From contig OZ241856.1 in assembly GCA_965202845.1 (NCBI GenBank), positions 434,001-498,000 of the forward strand: DNA of 64,000 nt. The letters are read 5' to 3'. A program made the translations under genes and the position numbers. Position 1 is the stretch's first letter. The number at the start of each line of letters is the position of its first letter. This DNA is from CBDATA01 sp965202845 (GTDB lineage Bacteria > Acidobacteriota > Vicinamibacteria > Marinacidobacterales > Marinacidobacteraceae). The notes under the pieces are model-generated. The model was not told the DNA's origin. It searched no databases and worked only from the letters and a program-made list of their open reading frames with translations. Positions 34,415-42,493 of this stretch are shown piece by piece.

Positions 34415-37009
34415 GTGACGCTTGAAGCCCTCTGGCCGCTCCTGCTGCTGCCGCTGCTCCCGGTCATGGCGCTGGTCGCCCGCCGGTCCGATCTCCGGTG
34501 GCCGAAGCGACGGGCCCGGGCTTCGCTCCTGCTCCGTCTGCTCGCCGCCGGACTGCTGCTCGCCGCCCTGTGCCAGCCGGTGATCCGCGCCCGGTCGCGG
34601 GATGTCGCGGTCGCCTTCGTAGTGGACGTCTCGCGAAGCGTCGCCGCCGACGCGATCCGGGAGGCGGTCGCCTGGTCGGAGGCGGCGGCCCGCCGCCTGG
34701 GGCCGGGGGACGCCCATTTCGTCGCGTTCGCGGATCGGCCGATGGCGACCGCGACCGCCGCCGACCTGCTGGGCGTCCAGGTTTTTGACGGCGCAGGGGG
34801 ACGGGCGCCCGAAGGATCCCTGGACCAGAGCCGCACCAACCTGGAGGCGGCGCTCCGGGTCGCGGCGGCCCGGTTGCCCCCCGACCGACTGAAACGCATC
34901 GTGCTCTTCAGCGACGGCCGGGAGACCGAGGGCGCCAGCGCCCGGGCGCGGGACGCGCTCAAGGCCGCCGGGGTGCGCATCTTCCCGGTTCCGGTCGCGG
35001 TGCGCTCCGACGACGGGGGATTCGTGGACCGACTCCATGTGCCGCCGGGCGTGCGCGCCGGGGAGATGGCGGGCATCGAGGCGGATGTGTTCTCCGCCCG
35101 GGGCGGTCCGGCGACGGTCCGGCTGCTGGGCGGCGGCGAGACGCTGGTTTCGGTCGATGTCGATCTGCCTCCCGGATTGTCCACCGTCCCGCTGCCGGCG
35201 CGGATCGAGGCGCCGGGGAGAACCGTGCTCGAAGCCGCGATCGAGGCGCCCGGAGACCAGCTGGCGCTCAACGACCGCCGCGCCCTCGAGGCGCAGGTGG
35301 GGCCGCCCGCCCAGGTGCTCTACGTGGAGGGGCAGACCGACAGCGCCCACTACCTGCGGGACGCACTCGACGCGGACGGCCTCGAGGTGCGGCTCGCGCC
35401 GCCCGCCGCGCTGGGACTGCTCGACCTCTCCGACTTCGACACGGTGGTGCTGAGCGACGTGCCGCCCGAACGGCTCTCCGAACCGGTGATGGAACGGGTG
35501 GCGAGCTACGTCCGGGACGCCGGGGGCGGTCTGGTGTTCGCCGCCGGCGAATCCAGCTACGGCGAGGACGGTTATTCGGACTCGGTGCTCGAAAGCGCGC
35601 TCCCGGTCGACTTCCGCATCGAGGAGAAGTGGAAGGACCTCTCGCTCATCATCGTGCTGGACAAGTCCTACAGCATGTACGGGCGCAAGATCGCCCTCGC
35701 CAAGGAGGCCACCAAGGCGGCGCTCGACCTGCTGGAGGACAACCACCGGTTCGGGGTGGTCACCTTCGACTGGAACCCCTACACGACGATCCCGCTGCAG
35801 CTGGTCAGCGACCGGGAATGGATCGAGGAGGGCATCAGCCGCATCCAGGCGAGCGCCCAGACCAACATCTACCCGGCGCTCGAACGCGCCTACGAACAGC
35901 TCGCCGAGAGTCCCTCCAAGGTGAAGCACGTGATCCTGCTCTCCGACGGCAAGACCTATCCCGACGACTACGAGGAGCTGGTCAACCGGATGGAGGAGGA
36001 CGAGATCACCATCTCCACGGTGGCGGTGGGCGAGGAGGCGGATCGCGAGCTGCTTTCCGACATCGCCGAATGGGGCGACGGGCGCAGCTACTTCATCCGG
36101 GACGCCGCCCGCGTCCAGCAGATTTTCGTGGAGGAGACCCAGATCGCCCTGGACTCCACCCTCATCGAGGAGCCGTTCCGCCCGCTGGTCAGCCAGCAGG
36201 CGCGGGTGCTGGAGGGTCTGGACTTCGATTCCGCCCCCGAGCTCAAGGGGTTCGTGGCCACCATGCCCAAGCCCACCGCCGAAGTCCTTCTCGAAGGGCC
36301 GGACGAGGAGCCGCTGCTGGCGCGCTGGCAGTACGGCCTGGGGCACGCGACCATGTTCACTTCGGACTGCAAGAACCGCTGGGCGGCCGACTGGCTGGAA
36401 TGGGAGGGCTACGGGAAGTTCTGGACCCAGGTGGTGCGGGGCGCCATGCGACGCGGTCGGGGGCCGGACGTCGAGTTCGGGGTGACGCGACGGGGGGCGA
36501 ACGCCGACGTCCGTCTCTCGCTCATCGCCGAGGACGGGTCGTTCCCCGCCGGCGTGAAGCCGGAGCTCGAGGTCCGCTACGGCGGCATGGTGGGGCAGGC
36601 TGTCATGCGCCAGGTGGGGCCGGGGCGCTTCGAAGCGGAGGCGCCGCTCGACCTGGAACCGGGCCAGACCGCGCGTTTCCGCATCCTTCCCGAGTCGCTT
36701 CCCGCCGGGATGTCCGAGGGAGTGGACCTGGAGCGGGCGGTCCACTTCAGCTTCCCTGACGAATACCGCTTCCTTCCGGCGGACGTCGAAGCCCTGGGCG
36801 CGCTGGCCGCCGCGACCGGGGGCATGGTCGCGCCGTCGGTGGAGCAGGCGCTGGCCGCCCACGGCGACCGGGTGGCGCGCTCCCGGGCGCTCTGGCCCCT
36901 GCTGGCGCTGCTGGGGCTGGTCGCCTACCTGCTGGATCTCTCGGTGCGCCGCATCCCCTGGATCTGGACCCGGATCGAGCGGCGGCTGGCTCGGCTCCGC
37001 GCCGCCTGA
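34415..37009 (+). CDS. Membrane-anchored protein with two vWA domains and a GATase-like domain
   Basis: An 864-residue protein. Two N-terminal helices (5-22, 38-54) are followed by a first von Willebrand A domain with MIDAS residues D71-V-S-R-S75. A class-I glutamine-amidotransferase-like Rossmann segment follows (QVLYVEGQTDSAHYLRDAL ... YVRDAGGGLVFAAGESSYG, about 305-390). A second vWA domain has D416-K-S-Y-S420, with NTIYPAL-type TNIYPALERAY and LLSDGKTYPDD. The protein ends with a C-terminal helix (about 830-846). This architecture recurs in Acidobacteria, Planctomycetes and Myxococcota as uncharacterised Bat/CoxE-like proteins. The start is GTG at 34415. A role in envelope or metal-dependent protein assembly is only inference. 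Confidence 0.87.
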   Translation: MTLEALWPLLLLPLLPVMALVARRSDLRWPKRRARASLLLRLLAAGLLLAALCQPVIRARSRDVAVAFVVDVSRSVAADAIREAVAWSEAAARRLGPGDAHFVAFADRPMATATAADLLGVQVFDGAGGRAPEGSLDQSRTNLEAALRVAAARLPPDRLKRIVLFSDGRETEGASARARDALKAAGVRIFPVPVAVRSDDGGFVDRLHVPPGVRAGEMAGIEADVFSARGGPATVRLLGGGETLVSVDVDLPPGLSTVPLPARIEAPGRTVLEAAIEAPGDQLALNDRRALEAQVGPPAQVLYVEGQTDSAHYLRDALDADGLEVRLAPPAALGLLDLSDFDTVVLSDVPPERLSEPVMERVASYVRDAGGGLVFAAGESSYGEDGYSDSVLESALPVDFRIEEKWKDLSLIIVLDKSYSMYGRKIALAKEATKAALDLLEDNHRFGVVTFDWNPYTTIPLQLVSDREWIEEGISRIQASAQTNIYPALERAYEQLAESPSKVKHVILLSDGKTYPDDYEELVNRMEEDEITISTVAVGEEADRELLSDIAEWGDGRSYFIRDAARVQQIFVEETQIALDSTLIEEPFRPLVSQQARVLEGLDFDSAPELKGFVATMPKPTAEVLLEGPDEEPLLARWQYGLGHATMFTSDCKNRWAADWLEWEGYGKFWTQVVRGAMRRGRGPDVEFGVTRRGANADVRLSLIAEDGSFPAGVKPELEVRYGGMVGQAVMRQVGPGRFEAEAPLDLEPGQTARFRILPESLPAGMSEGVDLERAVHFSFPDEYRFLPADVEALGALAAATGGMVAPSVEQALAAHGDRVARSRALWPLLALLGLVAYLLDLSVRRIPWIWTRIERRLARLRAA

Positions 37010-37031
37010 TTCCCGGAGGGGAGGCCGGCGC

Positions 37032-38165
37032 ATGATCGGCTTGGTTCTGACGGCGGCCGTACTCGCGTTTGGCGGGCTCGCCTACCTGCTCGGCCTGCGC
37101 CGGGGGGAGGGGATCGGGCGGCGGCGCGGGCGCGCCGATCTGGAGGCCATCGCCCGGGCCGCCGCCGAGGAGAGCAACCGCGAGGCCCGGGAGCTGGGGC
37201 GGGAGCGGCTGGATGCGGTCGCCGCGCCGCTCCGGGAGTCGCTGCTCGAGGTGCGGAAGCTGACGAGCGACCTGGAGGAGCGCCGGGCCCGGGACCACGG
37301 CGGGCTGGCGCAGCTCGCCGAGCGGCTGTCGAGGCAGGTCGAGAGCGTCGAAAAGAGCAACCTTTCGCTTCGGGAAGCCCTCAAGGGGGATCGCCAGGCC
37401 CGGGGGCGGTGGGGCGAGGTGCAGCTGCGAACGGTGGTGGAGTCGGTGGGACTCGCGCCGCATCTCGATTTCGAGACCCAGGCGGATGCGGACGGCGCGC
37501 GCCCCGATCTGGCGCTTCGGCTTCCGGGCGGCGCCCGGCTGGCGGTGGACGCCAAGACGCCGATGGACGATTTCCTGGCGGGGGCGGAGGCGCCTTCCGG
37601 AGAGATGGCTTCCGAGTCGTTTGCGCGGCATGCGCGGCGGGTGCGGTCGCACATCGACGCCCTGGCGAAGCGCGGCTATCCGGAGCGTCTCGGAGACGGG
37701 CCTCCGTTCACCGTCCTGTTTCTGCCGCTCGAGGCGTTGCTCACCGAGGCGGTGCGGCGCGACCCCGACCTGCTCCCGTTCGCCGGGGAGCGGCGGGTGG
37801 TGCTCGCCACGCCGCACACCCTGATGGGGCTGCTGTGGGCGGTCGCCTCGCTCTGGCGCGCCGAGGCCGGAACCCGCAACGCCGAGGAGCTGCGGCGGAC
37901 CGGACTCGAAGTGGAGCGGCGGCTCTCGAAGTTTCTGGCCCGCTTCGCCGATGTCGGGCTCCGGCTGGGGAAGGCGACCGACGCCTACAACCAGGCGGTC
38001 GGCTCCGCGGATCACCTGCTGCTCCCCCAGCTGCGCCGCCTGCGCGAGCTTTCTGGAAGCGGGGCGGCTTCAGCCGGGTCGCTGCCCGAACCGGTGGAGA
38101 CGGCGCCGCGTCCGCTCACGCGGGGGCCGGCCCCTCAGGAGCAGGCCGACAGCGCGTCCTCGTAG
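37032..38165 (+). CDS. rmuC: RmuC-family DNA recombination protein
   Basis: A 377-residue protein: N-terminal membrane helix, long coiled coil (about 30-120), then the conserved RmuC nuclease-like core GRWGEVQLRTVVESVGL, PDLALRLPGGARLAVDAKTPMDDF, HIDALAKRGY, FLPLEALLTEAV and VVLATPHTLMGLLWAVASLW. RmuC limits inversions at short inverted repeats in E. coli and is thought to carry a PD-(D/E)xK-like fold. The ATG follows GGAGGGGAGG. The 3' end overlaps the convergent tpx gene by 31 bases. Confidence 0.93.
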   Translation: MIGLVLTAAVLAFGGLAYLLGLRRGEGIGRRRGRADLEAIARAAAEESNREARELGRERLDAVAAPLRESLLEVRKLTSDLEERRARDHGGLAQLAERLSRQVESVEKSNLSLREALKGDRQARGRWGEVQLRTVVESVGLAPHLDFETQADADGARPDLALRLPGGARLAVDAKTPMDDFLAGAEAPSGEMASESFARHARRVRSHIDALAKRGYPERLGDGPPFTVLFLPLEALLTEAVRRDPDLLPFAGERRVVLATPHTLMGLLWAVASLWRAEAGTRNAEELRRTGLEVERRLSKFLARFADVGLRLGKATDAYNQAVGSADHLLLPQLRRLRELSGSGAASAGSLPEPVETAPRPLTRGPAPQEQADSASS

Positions 38166-38635
38166 TCGGGCTCCTGGGTGATTTCGGGAACCAGCTGCGC
38201 GTGGAGCACGGTCCCGTCGGCGCCCAGGACGACCACCGCGCGGGCGAACAGCCCGGCGAGCGGGCCGTCCACCAGCCGCACCCCGTAGGCGTCGCCGAAC
38301 GAATCGTCCCGCATCGAGGAGGCGCACTGCACCCCGTTGATGCCTTCGGCGGCGCAGAAGCGGCCCTGGGCGAACGGCAGATCCCGCGAGACGCAGAGCA
38401 CCGAGGTGTTTTCGAGCCGGGAGGCGGCCTCGTTGAAGCGGCGCACCGAAGCGGCGCAGACCGGGGTGTCCACGCTCGGAAAGATGTTCAGGATGAGATG
38501 GCGTCCGGCGAAATCGGCCAGCGAGACATCCTTGAGGTCGGCGCCGGTGAGCGTGAAGGCGGGCGCCGGGTCTCCGGCCTTCGGGAGCGGGCCGGAAAGT
38601 CCGCAGGGACTTCCCTTGAGGGCTACGGTTTGCAT
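38135..38635 (-). CDS. tpx: Thiol peroxidase (atypical 2-Cys peroxiredoxin)
   Basis: A 166-residue periplasmic or cytoplasmic peroxiredoxin reducing lipid hydroperoxides and H2O2 with thioredoxin. The peroxidatic cysteine is C60 in FPSVDTPVC and the resolving cysteine C94 in GRFCAAEGING, the Tpx spacing. SMRDDSFGDAYGVRL is also diagnostic. Length is that of E. coli Tpx. The start region (MQTVALKGSP) matches the family beginning. It is divergent from the aldolase-like lipoprotein. Confidence 0.95.
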   Translation of the reverse strand: MQTVALKGSPCGLSGPLPKAGDPAPAFTLTGADLKDVSLADFAGRHLILNIFPSVDTPVCAASVRRFNEAASRLENTSVLCVSRDLPFAQGRFCAAEGINGVQCASSMRDDSFGDAYGVRLVDGPLAGLFARAVVVLGADGTVLHAQLVPEITQEPDYEDALSACS

Positions 38636-38705
38636 GGTGGGATCCTGTTCTCCTTTGGATCGGTTGCGACCGGGTAGGATACCCCCTCGGGGGGAGAAAG
38701 GCGCC

Positions 38706-39482
38706 ATGAAACTTGTTGTGACGGGACTCGTCGTGTTGGGCGTCGCCGGTTGCGGGGCGCCAGCGGTGGAAGGAGCGCCGGTCAACCGGATGGCGGCGCT
38801 GCTGGAGGCAGGGGACGTGGTCTTCGGGATTTTCGCCGGGGAACGGACGCCGGAAGGCGCGGCCCGGATGGCGGAGCAGGATCTCGCTGACTTTGTCTTC
38901 TACTCCCTGGAATCGGGGCCGTTCGACCTTCCGACCATGATCGCGTACCAGAAGGCGCTCGGGGGGTCGCATCCGATCGCGCTTCGGATCCCGCCGATCC
39001 GCGACGGTTGGGACGAGGCGGCGGAGCGGACCGCCGCCGGGCTGGACGCCGGCGCGCATGCCATCGTCTTTCCGCACGTGGAATCGGCCGATGAGGCCCG
39101 CCACGCGGTCGCCTCGATGCGCCTTGGAAGCGCCGGGGTGTGGCCCCTGGATCCGGAGGGCGCCCTGATCAGCATGGCGCTTATCGAGGACCGGATCGGG
39201 GTGGAGCGCGCGGTGGAGATCGCCAGCGTCCCCGGAGTCTCGGTCGTGTTCCCGGGTCCCGGCGACCTGCGCCGGGCCTACGAGGGCGACATGGAGGCGG
39301 TCGAGGCGGCGATCCAGACCGTCCTCGCCGCGTGCAAGGAAGCGGGCGTCCCCTGCGGCATCACCGCCGGGCCGGATGACATCGGGGTGCGGATCGAGCA
39401 GGGGTTCCGGGTTTTCATCGTCACCTCGGCCGATGCGCTGGCGCCCGGCCACGCCGCCGCGGGGCGTCGCCCACCCGGATAA
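38706..39482 (+). CDS. HpcH/HpaI aldolase-like lipoprotein
   Basis: A 258-residue protein with a TIM-barrel class II aldolase/citrate-lyase fold but a lipoprotein signal: MKLVVTGLVVLGVAGC, Cys16 in the lipobox. Family landmarks are PIALRIPPI, LDAGAHAIVFPHVESADEARHAVASMR and SVVFPGPGDLRRAYEG. The usual catalytic DxEHG segment is replaced by FYSLESGPFD, so the Asp and His are missing. It is therefore probably not a standard aldolase. The leader has a TAGGAT box and a GGGGAG ribosome-binding site. It is followed 13 bases later by an aminotransferase gene, likely an operon. Confidence 0.8.
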   Translation: MKLVVTGLVVLGVAGCGAPAVEGAPVNRMAALLEAGDVVFGIFAGERTPEGAARMAEQDLADFVFYSLESGPFDLPTMIAYQKALGGSHPIALRIPPIRDGWDEAAERTAAGLDAGAHAIVFPHVESADEARHAVASMRLGSAGVWPLDPEGALISMALIEDRIGVERAVEIASVPGVSVVFPGPGDLRRAYEGDMEAVEAAIQTVLAACKEAGVPCGITAGPDDIGVRIEQGFRVFIVTSADALAPGHAAAGRRPPG

Positions 39483-39495
39483 GGAGAGAAGAGGA

Positions 39496-40839
39496 TTGTC
39501 CGAAACCGCGAAAACCTCGCTGCTGGAGCGGGACGCCCGCCGCCTGATCCATCCGATCCACAACCCGGCGGCCACCGCCGGCGGCCACGTGTGGCTGCGG
39601 GGCGAGGGCGCCCGCCTGATCGACGCCGACGGGAAGGACTACGTGGACGGCCTTTCCGGTCTCTGGAACGTGTTCATCGGGCATGGCCGTCCCGAGCTCG
39701 GAGCGGCGGCGGCGAAGCAGATGGACGCGCTCGCCTACTGCTCGGGCTACGCCGGCAGCAGCAACCCCCAGGCCATCCGCCTCGCCGAGACCCTGGCGGA
39801 GATCGCGTATCCCTCGATCAACCGCTTCTTTTTGACCAGCGGCGGCGGCGAATCCACCGACTCCAGCATCAAGACCGCGCGGTACTACTGGAAGATGCGG
39901 GGCAAGGCGAGGAAAACCAAGGTCATCTCGCGCATGTGGGGGTACCACGGGGTGACCCTCGCCGCGATGAGCGCGACCGGCATCGTGAACTACTGGCCGA
40001 TGTTCGAACCGCGCGTGCCCGGCTTCCGGCACATCAGCTCGCCCTATCCCTACTTCTACCAGCCGCAGGCGGGAAAGACCCGGGGGCACTCGGCGGCGGA
40101 TGAACTGGAGGCGGCGATCCGGGAGGAGGACCCGGACACGGTGGCGATGTTCATCGCCGAACCGATCCAGGGCGCGGGCGGGGTGATCGTGCCCACCAAC
40201 GACTACTTCCCCCGGATCCGGGAAATCTGCGACCGCTACGACGTTCTGCTGGTTTCCGACGAGGTCATCACCGGGTTCGGGCGCACCGGGACGATGTTCG
40301 GGCTGGAGCACTGGGGCATCGAGCCGGACATCATCCAGTTCGCCAAGGGCGTGACTTCGGGATACATCCCGCTCGGCGGGATCGGGGTTTCAGACCGCAT
40401 CGCCGAGGCGATCGATGACGGGAACCCGGCCTGGATGCATGCCTACACCTACAGCGGCCATCCGGTGGCGTGCGCGGTGGCGTCGGAGAACCTGCGCATC
40501 ATCCGGGAGGAGGGGATGGTGGAGATGGCGCGAAGCAAGGGGGACCGGCTCCTCGACCTGCTCCGCGCCGCGGTGGGCGATCACCCCCATGTGGGCGAAG
40601 TCCGCGGCAAGGGGCTGATGGCGGCGGTCGAGATCGTGGCCGACCGCAACTCGCGCGCGCTCTTCCCGCCCTCCGAGAAGGTCGGCCCCCGGGTGCTGGC
40701 CGCCATCGACCGGCGCGGCGTGTTCAGCCGGGTGCGGGGCGACGTGTTTTGTTGCGCGCCCCCGGCCTGCGCGACCGATGCCGATCTGGAGCAGATCGCC
40801 GACGCGGTGGGCGGCGCGCTCCGCGAGGCGCTGGGATAG
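39496..40839 (+). CDS. Class III (omega) aminotransferase
   Basis: A 447-residue PLP enzyme moving an amino group from a non-alpha position (for example putrescine, beta-alanine or similar amines) to pyruvate or another oxo acid. Landmarks are the N-terminal LIDADGKDYVDGLSGLW, GYHGVTLAAMSATG, AEPIQGAGGVIVP, the PLP-ring Asp255 in LLVSDEVITGFGRTG and the Schiff-base Lys284 in QFAKGVTSGYIPLGG. The start is TTG at 39496, with AAGGAG and a nearer GAGG upstream. The exact amine donor is not readable. It lies behind the aldolase-like lipoprotein. Confidence 0.92.
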   Translation: MSETAKTSLLERDARRLIHPIHNPAATAGGHVWLRGEGARLIDADGKDYVDGLSGLWNVFIGHGRPELGAAAAKQMDALAYCSGYAGSSNPQAIRLAETLAEIAYPSINRFFLTSGGGESTDSSIKTARYYWKMRGKARKTKVISRMWGYHGVTLAAMSATGIVNYWPMFEPRVPGFRHISSPYPYFYQPQAGKTRGHSAADELEAAIREEDPDTVAMFIAEPIQGAGGVIVPTNDYFPRIREICDRYDVLLVSDEVITGFGRTGTMFGLEHWGIEPDIIQFAKGVTSGYIPLGGIGVSDRIAEAIDDGNPAWMHAYTYSGHPVACAVASENLRIIREEGMVEMARSKGDRLLDLLRAAVGDHPHVGEVRGKGLMAAVEIVADRNSRALFPPSEKVGPRVLAAIDRRGVFSRVRGDVFCCAPPACATDADLEQIADAVGGALREALG

Positions 40840-40859
40840 CCCGAAAAAACCCGCGCCGT

Positions 40860-41516
40860 CTACGGCTGGATCTCCCGCACTCGCCAGTCGGCCTTCGCCC
40901 GGAGTGGGTGGAAGTTCAGCCGAACCCGGAAGTCCTCGCCCCGTTTCGGGGAATGCCGCCCTGCCCGCCAGATCGTGTCTTCCGGGGTCGGGTTGTACCG
41001 GTCCTGCAGTTTTCGATTGGGAATGCACGCGACGATGAAACGGTCCAACTTGTAGCGACCTTCGGAGGGTTCGTCGTACACGCATTTGGCGAGGATCGAC
41101 ACGACATGCAGTTCGCGCCCCGCGCGCTGGATGGTCGCCGCCAGCTTGCCGGGTTCTTCCACGGCGCGCCCCCGGGAATCCACATACCGCACGATCATGG
41201 AAGTTTGGGACATCTGGATCGTGGCGGATCCGTTTCCCTTTTCCGCCTTGGCGTCCAGCATCAGCGCCACGGGTCTCGATTCGGGTATGAAAACGTAGAC
41301 CGCACGCTTATAGTCCACTTTTCCATAGAGACGCTCGTGGAAGCTGGGAACCCCCATCGCATCCATCGCCTCGCGGATGATGTCTTCTGCGATGTCCTGG
41401 GGCTTGTCCATTTCTTCCCGAAAAATGGTGGCGGCCTGCTTCTTGTAGTCCTCAAGGGCTTGTACCACCATCTCAAAGGCGGCCTGCTCCAGGCGCTCGA
41501 TCAGATCAGCGTGCAT
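40860..41516 (-). CDS. SfiI-family type II restriction endonuclease
   Basis: A 218-residue endonuclease resembling R.SfiI over its whole length, as far as I recall that sequence. The block VDYKR, then VALMLDAKAEKGN with SQTSM, corresponds to the SfiI active-site region; D68 and D88-A-K90 fit a PD-(D/E)xK site. The C-terminal EGRYKLDRFIVACIPNRKLQ, RYNPTPEDT and GRHSPKRGE repeat the SfiI tail pattern. SfiI is a tetrameric type IIF enzyme cutting GGCC(N5)GGCC; the same target here is inference. The ATG at 41516 overlaps the methyltransferase by 16 bases, a common arrangement that delays nuclease synthesis. Confidence 0.9.
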   Translation of the reverse strand: MHADLIERLEQAAFEMVVQALEDYKKQAATIFREEMDKPQDIAEDIIREAMDAMGVPSFHERLYGKVDYKRAVYVFIPESRPVALMLDAKAEKGNGSATIQMSQTSMIVRYVDSRGRAVEEPGKLAATIQRAGRELHVVSILAKCVYDEPSEGRYKLDRFIVACIPNRKLQDRYNPTPEDTIWRAGRHSPKRGEDFRVRLNFHPLRAKADWRVREIQP

Positions 41517-42493
41517 TGGATGCGGGAGCGGGCCAGCGCGGCGTATCGGGGGTCCTTTTCGATGCCCACCCATTGGCGGCCCAGCTGCTTGGCGACGACG
41601 GCGGTCGTGCCGCTTCCGAGGAACGGATCCAGAACGACGCCCCCCGGCGGGGAGAAGAGCTGGATGACCCGGCGGGCGAGTTCCTCGGGGAATTCGGCTT
41701 CGTGGCGTCCGTTGCGCCGCACCGAGGGGATGTCCCAGACGCCCCGGGACCCCCACGCCGACCATTCTTCCGGAGTCAGGCGATTCCGGTCGTAAGTCGT
41801 GATTCCCGGGCGCCAGAACACATACAGGTGTTCGAATTCATCGACGGCGCGGTACGAGACCGAGTGCCACCGGCTGTTCGCCCAGGACGGATCCTTGCGC
41901 CAGATGCGCTGATCGTGGAGATAGAGGCCGGCCGCCTCCGCCCATTCCGCCACCATCCCTCCGGTCAGCTTGATCTTCGTCGAGGGGACCGACTTGCCGC
42001 CGCGCACGTTGTTGTGCTCGATGCGGCGCTGGATGGTTTGTTCGGAACAGCCGAGCTGCGCCGCCAGTTGGTGGCGGGAAAGCTCCGGCTGGCGCGCCTT
42101 CAGGACGTGAATCTGCTCGGCTGTCACCGGCGACCGCTTCCCGCCCACATTGTGCGCTTGCATGCGCGGCATCGCCGGATCGGCGAAGCAGAGGATGTCC
42201 CCGATGTTGACGACCAGGAAGCATCCCGGCTTGAGGATGCGGGTGTGAGCCGCGATCACGTCCCGAAGCAGGTCGCCCCACTCCGGGAAGGTCGCGTCCT
42301 CCTCCCAGGATTTGCCAACGTGGTACGGAGGCGACCAGAACGACAAGTCCACGCTGCCCGCCGGGAGCGTCCCCAGCAAGGAGCGCGCGTCCCCAGTGAG
42401 AACCCGGTTGCGCACCGACGCCTCCCCGGCGCCGTTCGTGCCGGCAATCTCCGCCAACCCGTCGTCCTCCTGATGCGGCGTAGCGTATCTCAC
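41501..42493 (-). CDS. N4-cytosine DNA methyltransferase of the SfiI-like system
   Basis: A 330-residue beta-class methyltransferase protecting host DNA from the adjacent nuclease. Motif IV is SPPYHVGK (54-57), the Ser-Pro-Pro-Tyr form typical of N4-cytosine enzymes. Motif I, LDPFLGSGTTAVVAKQLGRQWVGIEKD, lies near the C-terminus. Between them (about 124-160) is a helix-turn-helix-like insert, LSRHQLAAQLGCSEQTIQRR. The GTG at 42493 overlaps the DUF4340 stop (GTGA). A TTG at 42457, eight bases after AGGAGG and behind a TACGCT box, is a strong alternative start giving 318 residues. Confidence 0.9.
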   Translation of the reverse strand: MRYATPHQEDDGLAEIAGTNGAGEASVRNRVLTGDARSLLGTLPAGSVDLSFWSPPYHVGKSWEEDATFPEWGDLLRDVIAAHTRILKPGCFLVVNIGDILCFADPAMPRMQAHNVGGKRSPVTAEQIHVLKARQPELSRHQLAAQLGCSEQTIQRRIEHNNVRGGKSVPSTKIKLTGGMVAEWAEAAGLYLHDQRIWRKDPSWANSRWHSVSYRAVDEFEHLYVFWRPGITTYDRNRLTPEEWSAWGSRGVWDIPSVRRNGRHEAEFPEELARRVIQLFSPPGGVVLDPFLGSGTTAVVAKQLGRQWVGIEKDPRYAALARSRIQCTLI

